DNA from: Luteibacter sp. Sphag1AF | Lineage (GTDB): Bacteria > Pseudomonadota > Gammaproteobacteria > Xanthomonadales > Rhodanobacteraceae | Assembly: GCF_014192715.1 (NCBI RefSeq) | Contig: NZ_JACHYH010000006.1 | Coordinates: 1 to 64,000 of the forward strand | DNA: 64,000 nucleotides | Reading direction: 5' to 3' | Shown: positions 45,282 to 54,809 of the stretch, piece after piece | Layout of the letters: each line of letters starts with the position of its first letter | Position numbering within the stretch: the stretch's first letter is position 1 | Made by a program: the position numbers and the translations under genes | Notes under the pieces: generated by a model | Database searches by the model: none | The model's input: only the letters and a program-made list of their open reading frames with translations | What the model was told of the DNA's origin: nothing

Positions 45282-45764
45282 ATGCCTTCTTTCGACGTCG
45301 TCTCTGAAGTCGACAAGCACGAACTGACCAACGCCATTGACCAGGCGAACCGGGCCCTGGCCAACCGCTTCGACTTCAAGGGCACCAGCGCGAAATTCGA
45401 GCTGGACGGCTTCGTGGTCACCCAGATTGGCGACAGCGACTTCCAGCTCAAGCAGATGCTGGACATCCTGCGCGACCGCTTGGTCACCCGTGGCATCGAC
45501 ATCCGCGCGATGGACGAAGGCGACGTGGAAACCAACCTCGCTGGCGCGCGCCAGAAAATCACGCTGAAACAGGGCATCGAACAGCCGATCGCCAAGAAGC
45601 TGATCGCCTCGATGAAGGAAGCCAAGCTCAAGGTCGAAGCGCAGATCAACGGCGACAAGCTGCGCGTCACCGGCAAGAAGCGCGATGACCTGCAAACGGC
45701 CATGGCGGTGCTGCGCAAAGCCGACGTGGAGCTGCCGCTCCAGTTCGAGAACTTCCGCGACTGA
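45282..45764 (+). CDS. YajQ family cyclic di-GMP-binding protein
   Basis: The 160-residue protein (MPSFDVVSEVDKHELTNAID, RFDFKGTSA, RVTGKKRDDLQTAMAVLR) matches YajQ end to end. In Xanthomonas the homolog binds c-di-GMP and, with a LysR regulator, controls virulence genes. Its stop codon directly abuts that of the convergent propeller-GGDEF sensor gene, with no base between them. It lies next to two c-di-GMP enzymes. Confidence 0.95.
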   Translation: MPSFDVVSEVDKHELTNAIDQANRALANRFDFKGTSAKFELDGFVVTQIGDSDFQLKQMLDILRDRLVTRGIDIRAMDEGDVETNLAGARQKITLKQGIEQPIAKKLIASMKEAKLKVEAQINGDKLRVTGKKRDDLQTAMAVLRKADVELPLQFENFRD

Positions 45765-48700
45765 TTACATCGCGGCCAGACGGCTGCGGTTGCGGCCGTC
45801 GTTCTTGGCACCGTAAAGGGCCTCGTCCGCGCGGCCCAGCAACGAATTGAGCGATTCGGGCGCGCGCCACACGGCAATGCCCGCGCTCACGGTGATACGG
45901 ATGCGGTATTCGCCGTGCACGATCACCATCCCGGCCAGCGCGTGACGCACGCGCTCGGTCACTTCCAGCGCATGCTCGGCCAGGGCGCCGGGCAGGCACA
46001 GGATGAATTCCTCGCCGCCGAAGCGGCCAGCCAGATCATCCGCGCGGCACATCGAGGACAGCACACGCATCGTCTCGCGAATGACCGTGTCGCCGGCCAG
46101 ATGGCCGAAGGTGTCATTCACGGCCTTGAAGTCGTCGATATCCACCAGCACCAGGCTGAAAGGAATGCCGTCATTGGCGGCACCCACACGCACGCGCTCG
46201 GCCTGCTCCAGGAAGCGGCGGCGATTGAGCGAGCCGGTCAGCTCATCGGTGCCGGCCAGATGATTCAGGCGCTCGTTGGCTGCCTTCAGGTCACGGGTGC
46301 GCGCGTCCACTTCTGCCTGCAACAGCACCGCGCGGCGGCGCAGATACAGCGTGCGCAGGTACACCAGCCCGAAGAAGGCGACCACGCCCAAGAGCGCGAT
46401 GGCAAGCAGCACCCAGAAGCTTTCATACCAGCGCGGCGGCACGATCACGTGGATGCGTGTTTCCACGGTGGTCGCATCCAGCCCGCGAGTGGTGGCACGC
46501 AGCCTCAGCGTGTAGCTGCCACTGGCAAGGTTGGTGTAGATGGCGGTGGGCGGGATGCCCCGCGCAATTTCATTCCAGCTCGATTCGGCTTCGTCGATGC
46601 GGTACGCATAGCGCGTTTCCAGCGGCGCGCGGAAGTCCAGCAACGCGAAGTCCACACGCAGGTTGCGTGCGTGGTTGCCCAGTTCAAGCGTGCCGTTATC
46701 ACCGGGAATCCGCTCGAACGGCACGGAAATGTCGTTGATGGCCACGTGAGTGATGGCCAGCCGCGCTGGCGGCACCGTTGATGGCGGGGTCCAGTACGGA
46801 CGCACGACGGTCAGGCCACCCAGGCCACCAAACATCAGCTCGCCACCCGGCGCTTCGGCGGCCGCGCGATGGATGTAGCTGGGGATGCGCAGGCCGTCGC
46901 GGATGCCCAGGTCGGAGATGCGGCGCGTATTGGCGTCCACCATCACCACGCCGTTGGCCATCGACGCCCAGATGCGGTCGTTGCGGTCGATCAGCAAGGC
47001 GTTGATCTTGGTGTTGGGCAACCCCTCCCGCGCGCCGACCAGGTCGAAGCGGAACGGGCCATGCGGATGGAAGTCGCTGATATACGCCAGCCCGCCGAAC
47101 GTACCCAGCCACAGGCGGTGATGGGAATCGAAGGCTGCCGAGCCGGTGTAATCCTGCGGGAGACTTTTCGGGTCAGCCGGGTCGTGACGCAGATTGGTGA
47201 AGCCGTGCTCGCCGTCGAACGCGATGCTGATGCCATTGATGGTCTGGAACCACCAGGCCTGGGGCATGCGGACGATGAAACGCACCTGGTCGCCCACGAG
47301 GCTGCGCGGGTCCTGATCGTTGTGGCGCATCTGCTCCAGCGCGCCGGTCACGGTGTCATAGCGGAACAGGCCGTCGTAGCCGCCGATCCAGATGCTGTCG
47401 CCATCGCGCTGCATCGACAGGATCAGGCGCCCATCCAGGCTGGGCAGCATCGAGCTGGTCATCGCGAAGGTGTCCGGATCAATCCGCGAGATGCCCTGCG
47501 CGCCCGCCCAGATGGAGCCGTCCGGCGCAACAACGAAGGCCTGCACATCGCGCTCGGCCTGCTCGCCGCCCAGTTGCAGGTGGCGCATGGTGCCGTTGGC
47601 CAGGTCGAGCACGTCAATGCGGCCCATGCCAAGGCCCAGCCACACCCGCCCGCGAGGGTCCACGAACACGCCATGGACGTTCGCATTGGACAGCGTGTGG
47701 CTGCCCAGCGGCGACGGCAGCACGGAAAACACCCTGCGGCCGCGCGGGTCGTAGCGCGCTGCACCCAGTTCGGTCGCGACCCAGATGTTGCCCGAGGCAT
47801 CACGCAGCAAGTCGCGGGTGATGTCGCCGGGCAGCGACGACGGCATGGCCGCATCGTGGGACACGGTGTGCGCGCGGCCGGTGCGCAGGTCGTAGATCAT
47901 CACACCGGCGCCATCGGTGGCGGCCCACATCTGGCCCTGCTCGGACTCCAGGAAAGCGCGCACGGTACGACGATGCGCCAGACTGCCCTTGCCCGAAAAT
48001 CCCGGCACCAGATGCGCCCGGCCATCGCGGCTGATGTAGAACGCACCACTTTGCCCGGTGCCGACCCAAAGGCGCCCGGCGGAATCTTCGCGCAACGCCC
48101 AGACCTGGTCGCGCAGCATCTCGGCCATGTCGGCACCGGGCTGGGTGTAGCGCACAAAGTGCTGGCCCGGGCGACGCACGAACAATCCGCTGTCCGTTCC
48201 CACCCACACGTTGCCCTGCCCGTCTTCGGCCACCACGAAGGTGCGCGGCACCATGTCCGGATCGTCGCCGGGTTGTCCCGATTCGTGAGTGATACGGCCG
48301 CTGGCAAGCTCGATGCGGTTCACGCCGCCTTCGGTCGCCAGCCAGTACGCACCCTTCTGCCGTGCAGGCGCGATGGAGAAAATCTTGCCGTTGGACGTGC
48401 CGCCGCGTCCCACCGGATAAACATGGAAACGCGTGCTTCGCGCGTCGAAGCGCACCAGTCCCCCGGCATTCGTGCCGATCAGCAGGCCGCCGTCGTCCAG
48501 CGGCAACAGCGAGCGCACATATGCATCGGGCAGCACGGCACCGCCGTAGGAGTCCGGTTCCTGGCCGAACACCTGCATGCGGTAGCCGTCGTAGCGCACC
48601 AGCCCGCCAAACGTGCCGATCCAGATGAGGCCCTGCTTGTCCTGCACGATGGCGGTGGTGGTCGAATGCGGCAGGCCGTCGGCCACCGAAACGCTGTCGA

Positions 48701-48869
48701 ACCAGAACGACTCGAATATCGCCCAGGGATCAGCCGTTGCCGCAGGCGTGGCCGGCGGCGCGGCATGGGCGACCAGAACCGTCAGCAGCAGGACGGTGAG
48801 CAGAATCAGGGCGCGAAATAGCCGCCGCGGGTTTACGACGTTGCGAGCTCGCCGCCGCTCAAGGGGCAT
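45765..48869 (-). CDS. two-component-type sensor with beta-propeller, Y_Y_Y and GGDEF domains
   Basis: The 1034-residue protein starts at ATG 48869 (MPLERRRARN); a start three codons earlier is equally possible. Order: signal/anchor helix (about 18-37), a periplasmic two-propeller region of repeated GLIWIGTFGGL / NVWVGTDSGL / RLWVGTGQSG blades (about 50-720), a Y_Y_Y domain, a membrane helix near 805-830, a short coiled coil and a C-terminal GGDEF domain. FGGEEF is intact and RADD five residues before it forms the inhibitory I-site. It should sense an outside signal and make c-di-GMP. It overlaps the GGDEF-EAL gene by 11 bases. Confidence 0.93.
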   Translation of the reverse strand: MPLERRRARNVVNPRRLFRALILLTVLLLTVLVAHAAPPATPAATADPWAIFESFWFDSVSVADGLPHSTTTAIVQDKQGLIWIGTFGGLVRYDGYRMQVFGQEPDSYGGAVLPDAYVRSLLPLDDGGLLIGTNAGGLVRFDARSTRFHVYPVGRGGTSNGKIFSIAPARQKGAYWLATEGGVNRIELASGRITHESGQPGDDPDMVPRTFVVAEDGQGNVWVGTDSGLFVRRPGQHFVRYTQPGADMAEMLRDQVWALREDSAGRLWVGTGQSGAFYISRDGRAHLVPGFSGKGSLAHRRTVRAFLESEQGQMWAATDGAGVMIYDLRTGRAHTVSHDAAMPSSLPGDITRDLLRDASGNIWVATELGAARYDPRGRRVFSVLPSPLGSHTLSNANVHGVFVDPRGRVWLGLGMGRIDVLDLANGTMRHLQLGGEQAERDVQAFVVAPDGSIWAGAQGISRIDPDTFAMTSSMLPSLDGRLILSMQRDGDSIWIGGYDGLFRYDTVTGALEQMRHNDQDPRSLVGDQVRFIVRMPQAWWFQTINGISIAFDGEHGFTNLRHDPADPKSLPQDYTGSAAFDSHHRLWLGTFGGLAYISDFHPHGPFRFDLVGAREGLPNTKINALLIDRNDRIWASMANGVVMVDANTRRISDLGIRDGLRIPSYIHRAAAEAPGGELMFGGLGGLTVVRPYWTPPSTVPPARLAITHVAINDISVPFERIPGDNGTLELGNHARNLRVDFALLDFRAPLETRYAYRIDEAESSWNEIARGIPPTAIYTNLASGSYTLRLRATTRGLDATTVETRIHVIVPPRWYESFWVLLAIALLGVVAFFGLVYLRTLYLRRRAVLLQAEVDARTRDLKAANERLNHLAGTDELTGSLNRRRFLEQAERVRVGAANDGIPFSLVLVDIDDFKAVNDTFGHLAGDTVIRETMRVLSSMCRADDLAGRFGGEEFILCLPGALAEHALEVTERVRHALAGMVIVHGEYRIRITVSAGIAVWRAPESLNSLLGRADEALYGAKNDGRNRSRLAAM

Positions 48870-50412
48870 AGGCGGCAACTGGCGGATTGAGATACTTCAG
48901 GAACGCGTCGGCGGTCATGGGCCGGGCAAAGAAGTAGCCCTGCCCGATGTCGCAACCCAGCTCGCGCAACCACTCGGCCTGTGCCGCCGTCTCCACACCT
49001 TCGGCAATGGTTTCCATGTTGAGCTTCTTGGCCAGTCCGACGATGGCCTCGGTGATTTCCCTGTCTGCCAGATTCAAGGAGCTTCCTCGCACAAATGACT
49101 GGTCGATTTTAATCGTACCGACGGGCAATTCGCGAAGGTGGCCCAGATTCCAGTAGCCCGCACCGAAATCGTCGATCAGCAGCGCGAACCCGTGCGAGCG
49201 CAGCTTGCGCAGTTGCCGCATGGTTTCTTCGGGCTGGCGCATGGCGCTCGATTCGGTGAGCTCGAAACGGATGCGCATCGGGTCCACGCCGTGGGAGCGC
49301 ACGGCCCGGTGCAGCGTATCCACGAATGCCGGCCGGCTGAGCTCGTGCATCGACAGATTGATGGCCACGTAATCAACCCGCGTACCCAGGGCGTCCCACT
49401 CGCCCAGCTGCCTGAGCACGCTGCGCAGCATGTACTCGCCCAATGCGTGAATCAGGCCAGAGCGCTCGGCCACCGCCACGAACACGGTGGGCGGCACGTC
49501 GCCGCGGGTGGGGTGATGCCAGCGGGCCAGCGCTTCCACACCGGCCAGCGCACCGGAACGGAGGTTGCGCTTGGGCTGGTACTCCACACTGAGCTCGCCA
49601 CGCTGCAAGGCTTCGCGAAGCTCGACCGTGAGAGCCAGCCGCTCACGGGCCTGCTCAAGCATGCCTTCTTCGTAGAAGCGGAAATCAGCCTTGCCGGTTT
49701 CCTTCACCGCGTACATGGCCGCGTCGGCGTTACGCAGAAGCGTTTCTGCATCGCGGCCGTCATGCGGCGCCACGGCCACGCCGATGCTCGGCGAGACCGC
49801 CACCAGCTGGCCGGCCACATGCACCGGCTGGGATACCAGGTCCAGCACCTTGCGGCAGATGCGCACCAGGTTTTCCATGCCGCCGTAGGTCTGCACCACC
49901 ACCACGAACTCGTCGCCACCGAAGCGCGACACGGTGTCGCGTTCACGCACGCTGCTGCGCAGTGACGTGGCCACGGCGCGCAGGAAAATGTCGCCGGCTT
50001 CATGACCCAGCGTGTCGTTGATCGACTTGAACCCGTCCAGGTCGATGAACATGACCGCGAGCGCGGGGGTATCGGTGGTAGCCAGCGCTTCCTGCAATTC
50101 GTGCATCAGGAAGGCGCGATTGGGCAGGCCGGTCAGCGTGTCGTGGTAGGCGTGGAAGGCCAGTGCGCGACGCGCCTGCTCGCGCGGATCGCGGCGCCGC
50201 TGGCTGAGGCGGCGGCGTTGACTCAGGAAAAACACGATGAGAGCGGCGGTCACCAGCGCAAGAAAGAAAAACGCCGCACCCCATGGCATTCCCGTCGGGA
50301 CAGCGGTGTCGCCGGCACATCGCGGAATCTCGCCGGGCGAGAAGAGGTTCGCATGCACGCAGTTGAGCACGGCACCGCTCAAGCCGTTATGGACCAGCCG
50401 ATCTGTCAGCAC
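48859..50412 (-). CDS. GGDEF-EAL domain protein
   Basis: The 517-residue protein starts at a GTG (VLTDRLVHNG) with GGAG upstream. A membrane helix (about 43-63) is followed by GGDEF (SRFGGDEF, with the RERD I-site) and EAL (GVEALARWHHP, LIDDFGAGYWNLGHL, AEGVETAAQ). Both active sites look intact, so synthesis and hydrolysis of c-di-GMP are both possible. It is first in a two-gene operon with the propeller sensor. Confidence 0.93.
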   Translation of the reverse strand: MLTDRLVHNGLSGAVLNCVHANLFSPGEIPRCAGDTAVPTGMPWGAAFFFLALVTAALIVFFLSQRRRLSQRRRDPREQARRALAFHAYHDTLTGLPNRAFLMHELQEALATTDTPALAVMFIDLDGFKSINDTLGHEAGDIFLRAVATSLRSSVRERDTVSRFGGDEFVVVVQTYGGMENLVRICRKVLDLVSQPVHVAGQLVAVSPSIGVAVAPHDGRDAETLLRNADAAMYAVKETGKADFRFYEEGMLEQARERLALTVELREALQRGELSVEYQPKRNLRSGALAGVEALARWHHPTRGDVPPTVFVAVAERSGLIHALGEYMLRSVLRQLGEWDALGTRVDYVAINLSMHELSRPAFVDTLHRAVRSHGVDPMRIRFELTESSAMRQPEETMRQLRKLRSHGFALLIDDFGAGYWNLGHLRELPVGTIKIDQSFVRGSSLNLADREITEAIVGLAKKLNMETIAEGVETAAQAEWLRELGCDIGQGYFFARPMTADAFLKYLNPPVAAYAP

Positions 50413-50625
50413 GCCATGCTCCGATTTCCGACCTGCCGAGCCTTCCGCACGCTTGCGGGGCGCCGGCCTGGGGCATCACCCTGAGTGAACCTGAACCACG
50501 GAAGCTTGCGGCTGAAAACGAGCAGGCTCACGCGAATGCATATCCGGTGGAGTATCGGCCACCCCCAAGCGCGACTTTAGCGTGCCCGGCGCCACATTGC
50601 AGCGTCCCGGATGTCGCGGCCGTCT

Positions 50626-51294
50626 TCACGCCTTGCCGGCCACCACATTCACGGTGATGGCGATGATGATCACGTTGAAGAAGAACGCGATGACGCTGTG
50701 CCCCAGCGCCACCCGCCGCAGCTTTTTGTCGGCGATCTGCACGTCGGAAACCTGAAATGTCATACCGAGAACCATCGCGAAGTACAGAAAATCCCAGTAA
50801 TCGGGCACTTTGGTACCGGGAAACTGCAACGCTTCGACCTCAACGGTGGTGTCGCTGTAGCACGCATGCGCGTAGTGAAGGGCGAACATGGTGTTCATGA
50901 ACAACCACGACAGCAGCAGACTCAGGCCCGCCACCACGATGCCGCCAACGCCCGACGACGCATCGCTGCGCAGTTCCACGCCCAGCGCCACCAGCACCAC
51001 GCCGCAAAGCACCACGCTGATCCACAGCGCCGTCCAGCGGCCCGGATCCTGCTCGCGGGCGCGCGTGCGCATGGCGTCGACCGTCGCCCCGGCAAACATC
51101 GTGAGCGTGGTGGACAGGAACGCCACCGCCGCCGCGTCGAATCCCATGAGGAAACTCAGGCTGGGACGCACGTCGCAGGCCATGAGAACGCCGGCCAGCA
51201 CCACAAACACGCCCAGCGCGAGCGTCCAGCGCGGGCGCAGCCGGAAATGCGGTGTATAGCGGCGCCAGCCTTTGATCCGGCCAGGCACGTTCAC
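50626..51294 (-). CDS. DUF1345 membrane protein
   Basis: The 222-residue protein starts at a GTG overlapping the stop of the receiver gene (GTGA). It has about five hydrophobic helices and the family segment DYWDFLYFAMVLGMTFQVSDV. Function unknown. The overlap links it to the stand-alone receiver. Confidence 0.85.
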   Translation of the reverse strand: MNVPGRIKGWRRYTPHFRLRPRWTLALGVFVVLAGVLMACDVRPSLSFLMGFDAAAVAFLSTTLTMFAGATVDAMRTRAREQDPGRWTALWISVVLCGVVLVALGVELRSDASSGVGGIVVAGLSLLLSWLFMNTMFALHYAHACYSDTTVEVEALQFPGTKVPDYWDFLYFAMVLGMTFQVSDVQIADKKLRRVALGHSVIAFFFNVIIIAITVNVVAGKA

Positions 51295-51686
51295 GTCAGT
51301 GGCGCCGGAGGACGTCCTTCCACCAATTGACGAAGTGCCACGGTGAGCTCGCTGCTGCCGTACGGCTTGCGCAGCGCGGGCCAGTTGCGCCAGCGCTCGT
51401 CCATGCCCGATTCGTCGTAGCCGCTGCTGAACACAAAGGGGATGCCCTTGTCGGCGAGCACTTCGCCGACGAGCTCGCCAGCTTCACCTGCCACGTTCAC
51501 ATCCACGATGGCCAGGTCCACACCGTTGCTGCCAAGGAACGACAGAGCGTCCCTGACTTTGCCGAATACGTGGACGACCGTGGCACCGGCATCCACGAGG
51601 CGATCCTCAAGCAGCATGGCCAGCATCTCCTCATCTTCGAGGAGAAGGACACTGCGCCCTTCCAGAATGCGTTCACTCACGCTCAT
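51291..51686 (-). CDS. stand-alone response regulator receiver domain
   Basis: The 131-residue protein starts at ATG 51686 (MSVSERILEGRSVLLLEDEE). It has the acidic pair in LLEDEE, the phospho-acceptor Asp in LAIVDVNVAGE, Ser in VFSSGYDE and Lys in LRKPYGS. There is no output domain. The acidic-loop layout resembles CheY-like receivers paired with HWE/HisKA2 kinases. No kinase gene is nearby. Confidence 0.9.
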   Translation of the reverse strand: MSVSERILEGRSVLLLEDEEMLAMLLEDRLVDAGATVVHVFGKVRDALSFLGSNGVDLAIVDVNVAGEAGELVGEVLADKGIPFVFSSGYDESGMDERWRNWPALRKPYGSSELTVALRQLVEGRPPAPLT

Positions 51687-51754
51687 GCTGCGTCTCATCC
51701 ACTTCGGTGCCGGACCCGCACGATCCGGCACCCAGTGTAGCTGCATCGTGAGAC

Positions 51755-53827
51755 TCAGGGCGTGGCTTTGAGATAACGGTCAAACCAGCCCAGTGCGCGA
51801 CTGAGCACGTCGCGGCGATTTTCATCCTTGGCAAAACCATGGCCTTCGCCCGGGTAGACCACCAGCGAGGTGGGCACGCCCTGCGCCTTGAGCGCATGCC
51901 AGAACTCGAACGACTGCGGCGCCGGTGTTTCGGCGTCGCGCTCACCCACCACAATGAGGGTTGGCGTCTTCACCTGCTTGATGAAGTTGATCGCGGAGCT
52001 TTTGGCATACACCGCCGGATCGTCATACACCGACGCACCGAAGTACGGCGTCATCCACTGGTCGATCAGGTTCTGGCCGTAGTAGCTCTGCCAGTTGGAA
52101 ATGCCGGCGCCCGCAACAGCCGCACGGAAACGCTGGGTCTGGGTCACGCCGAACATCGTCATGAAGCCACCGTAGCTCCAGCCGGTGAGGCCCAGGCGCT
52201 TGTCGTCCACCGGGTGCGTCTTCTCGATGGTATCCACGCCTGCCAGCACGTCACGCAGGTCGCCATAGCCGAAGTCGCGACGGTTGGCGCCCACGAATGC
52301 CTCGCCCTGGCCGTAGCTGCCACGCGGGTTGGGCATGAACACGAAGTAGCCCAGCGCGGCCAGCGGGCCGGCGCCATAACCCGAACCGGGCCAGCGTGGG
52401 ATCACGGCACTGGCCGGGCCGCCGTGCACAGACACGATCATGCCGTAGCGCTGCTTCGGATCGTAGTTGGCCGGATAGAGCAGCCAGCCCTGCACATCGT
52501 GGCCTTCATGCGTCCAGGTGATGGACTCCGCCTTGCCCCACGAGGGCGACAGCGCCGCATTGAAACCGGTCACGCTGGCCGGCTTGGAGCGACCATCCAG
52601 ACTGGCCACCGTCACTTCCGGTGCATGCGCGTAGGAACTGGACACGAACGCCGCGTGGGTCGCGGTGCCATCCAGCGACAGCGACATGGCCAGACGTCCG
52701 TCGCCGATGGATGCGGGCATCTGGAAAAGCGACTTGCTGGTCGCCGCTCCCGAGGCCGGCACCTGATACGCGGACACGCGGCTCTCGCCGCCCACCACTT
52801 CGGAAACGATCAGGCGATCCGCACCCGCCCAGGCCAGCCACGACGGCGTGACCTTCGTGCCCGGCGTGACGTTCACCGGCTCGCCGCCACTGGCGGCCAC
52901 CGTGTAGATGTCGCCGCCGGTTGCGCCCTGATCGCTCATCAGGCCGCCGATGAAGGCAATGCGCTGACCATCCGGTGAGAATCGCGGCACGGCCATTTGC
53001 AGGCCGCGCAGTGAACCCTGAACAGTGGCGGGGTCCACAATCACCGCCGCGCTGGCACCGGGCCTGGCATCCTGCGCATACAGTTTGGCGACCCACCAGT
53101 TGTTGTCCCCCGGCGGCGGCGCGGCCACGTAGGCGATGCGCGCGCCATCGGGAGAGAAGCTGAATTCATAGACGTGCTGCGCTTCGTCGGTGAGCAGGCG
53201 CGGCTCGCCGCCTGCGGCATCAATGGCTGCCACGCGCTGCACTTCCATGCCATCCACACCGACCTCGCCCAGCTGCGGCTTGGCCGCGGCGGTAGCGGCA
53301 GCGCGACGCGTGGCGCCGGGCACATAAAGAAAACCAAGCGTGTGGCCGTCGGAGGTCCACGACAGTGCCTGCACGTAACCGGTCAGGTGAGACAGGCGCG
53401 CGGGCGCGTCATGGCCGGAGGTATCGGCCACGTAGATATCGTTCTGATGACCTTCATCGGCACCGGGCGCCGCACCGCCGCAATCGGACAGGAAGGCCAG
53501 ATGACGTGAGTCCGGGGCCCACAGTGCCGAGCTTTCGCGGCAGGTGCCCGGCGCCGAGGTCGTGATGCGGTGCGCGTTGCGGCCGTCCACATCGGCCACC
53601 TCAATGGCGCTCTTGCCCTTCGTCTTCACCGTCCAGGCCAGCTTCCGGCCATCCGGCGACAGCGATACCGAATCAATCGAACGCACTTTCTCCAGCGACG
53701 ACACAATGGCTTCGATACGTGGATCGGCAGCCTTCGCGGCCGGTGCGTCGGCGGCGTGCACACCGGTGATGCCGGCAAGTGCAAGCGCGACGGACATAAG
53801 CGTCCGGCCAGTGGACAGTGACTTCAT
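51755..53827 (-). CDS. S9 family prolyl-oligopeptidase-type peptidase
   Basis: The 690-residue protein starts at MKSLSTGRTLMS; a longer frame overlaps the acetyltransferase gene and is rejected. A Sec signal ends near VHA. A beta-propeller with WD40-like PD40 blades (VSLSPDGRKLAWTV, FSPDGARIAYVAA) spans about 45-420. The alpha/beta-hydrolase domain has the Ser in GWSYGGFMT (about 551), Asp in GERDAETP and His in GEGHGFAKD. It hydrolyses short peptides in the periplasm. Confidence 0.94.
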   Translation of the reverse strand: MKSLSTGRTLMSVALALAGITGVHAADAPAAKAADPRIEAIVSSLEKVRSIDSVSLSPDGRKLAWTVKTKGKSAIEVADVDGRNAHRITTSAPGTCRESSALWAPDSRHLAFLSDCGGAAPGADEGHQNDIYVADTSGHDAPARLSHLTGYVQALSWTSDGHTLGFLYVPGATRRAAATAAAKPQLGEVGVDGMEVQRVAAIDAAGGEPRLLTDEAQHVYEFSFSPDGARIAYVAAPPPGDNNWWVAKLYAQDARPGASAAVIVDPATVQGSLRGLQMAVPRFSPDGQRIAFIGGLMSDQGATGGDIYTVAASGGEPVNVTPGTKVTPSWLAWAGADRLIVSEVVGGESRVSAYQVPASGAATSKSLFQMPASIGDGRLAMSLSLDGTATHAAFVSSSYAHAPEVTVASLDGRSKPASVTGFNAALSPSWGKAESITWTHEGHDVQGWLLYPANYDPKQRYGMIVSVHGGPASAVIPRWPGSGYGAGPLAALGYFVFMPNPRGSYGQGEAFVGANRRDFGYGDLRDVLAGVDTIEKTHPVDDKRLGLTGWSYGGFMTMFGVTQTQRFRAAVAGAGISNWQSYYGQNLIDQWMTPYFGASVYDDPAVYAKSSAINFIKQVKTPTLIVVGERDAETPAPQSFEFWHALKAQGVPTSLVVYPGEGHGFAKDENRRDVLSRALGWFDRYLKATP

Positions 53828-53901
53828 CTTCAACCCCCGATCCCGTGTCGTAAGTGAACGGACGCTAGCACGCGCCCCACCAGGTAGCCGCAGGCCGAAG
53901 G

Positions 53902-54189
53902 TCATGCCAGCAGCGATGAATATTCCCCATGGCGCCGGAACCAGGCGGCGGCATAGGAGCATTGCGGAACCACTTTCCAGCCGGACGCCTGTGCCGCCTG
54001 CACGGCGGCGAGCGTCAGCGCGGACGCCACGCCGCGACCGCCCACGGCCTGCGGTACCGAAGTGTGGGTAATGGCCATAACGCCGCTCTTGTCGAGGGTG
54101 TAGGTCAGGATGCAGGCATGACCGTCCACAGTGGTCCGGAAGGCCTGGTGAGATGTGTCGTGGACGATGTCCAGGGGCTGATCGGTCAT
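53902..54189 (-). CDS. small GNAT-like acetyltransferase (YjdJ type)
   Basis: The 95-residue protein begins MTDQPLDIVHDTSHQAF and contains THTSVPQAVGGRGVASALT, the acetyl-CoA loop, and VVPQCSYAAAWFRRH. This is the compact GCN5-related fold of about 90-100 residues. The substrate is unknown. Confidence 0.9.
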   Translation of the reverse strand: MTDQPLDIVHDTSHQAFRTTVDGHACILTYTLDKSGVMAITHTSVPQAVGGRGVASALTLAAVQAAQASGWKVVPQCSYAAAWFRRHGEYSSLLA

Positions 54190-54305
54190 GAGTGAACTCC
54201 AATGATGACAAAACGGACAAGGCGTTTTCGCATGGTCTGCATGGTCGGGACGCTAAGAAGGGGGAATAGAACGGGCTTCACTTCACCCCCAACGGAGACA
54301 CGATC

Positions 54306-54731
54306 ATGCGCAAAACGGCATCTGCTGTGTGGAAAGGCGGCATCAAGGATGGCCAGGGTGTCATCTCAACCCAGACCGGCGTGCTTCGTGAAGCGCCGTA
54401 TGGCTTCAAGTCACGCTTCGAGGACGGCCCGGGCACCAACCCGGAGGAACTGCTGGGCGCCGCGCACGCGGGCTGCTTCACGATGGCGCTGTCTCTGATG
54501 CTGACCGAAGCCGGTCTCGTACCCGACCGCATCGAAACCAAAGCCGAAGTAACCCTGGACAAGGATGGTCAGGGCTTCTCCATCACGGCCGTGCATCTGA
54601 CCGTGAAAGCCATCGTCCCGGGCACTGACGCAGCGGGATTTGAGAAAATCGCCACCCAGGCGAAGGAAGGCTGCCCCGTTTCGAAAGTGTTGAACGCGAA
54701 AATCACCATGGACGCCTCGCTGGAGTCGTAA
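54306..54731 (+). CDS. osmC: OsmC family peroxidase
   Basis: The 141-residue protein has the two redox cysteines of the family (GAAHAGCFTMALSL and KEGCPVSKVL). It reduces organic hydroperoxides in the cytoplasm. The sequence is closer to OsmC (MRKTASAVWKGGIKDGQG start) than to Ohr. Confidence 0.93.
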   Translation: MRKTASAVWKGGIKDGQGVISTQTGVLREAPYGFKSRFEDGPGTNPEELLGAAHAGCFTMALSLMLTEAGLVPDRIETKAEVTLDKDGQGFSITAVHLTVKAIVPGTDAAGFEKIATQAKEGCPVSKVLNAKITMDASLES

Positions 54732-54743
54732 GCTTGGGGTTCT

Positions 54744-54772
54744 CGTGGCGGGAAGCCTGTGCTCCCGCCACG
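54744..54772 (+). terminator. hairpin after osmC
   Basis: CGTGGCGGGA and its perfect complement enclose a 9-nt loop, 12 bp after the osmC stop. The GGAAGCCTGTGCTCC core resembles the dispersed hairpins at 30818 and 58671. Confidence 0.65.
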
Positions 54773-54809
54773 AACAATCCTTTCCTTATGCCGGAGGCGC
54801 AGGGCGCAC

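Noticed and set aside
46869-48821. 650-codon frame antisense to the propeller-GGDEF sensor
   Set aside because: The sensor has clear propeller blades, a membrane helix and GGEEF; the other strand has none.
53828-54220. 131-codon upstream extension of the S9 peptidase
   Set aside because: It would place unrelated sequence ahead of a clear Sec signal and would overlap the small acetyltransferase gene at 53902-54189.
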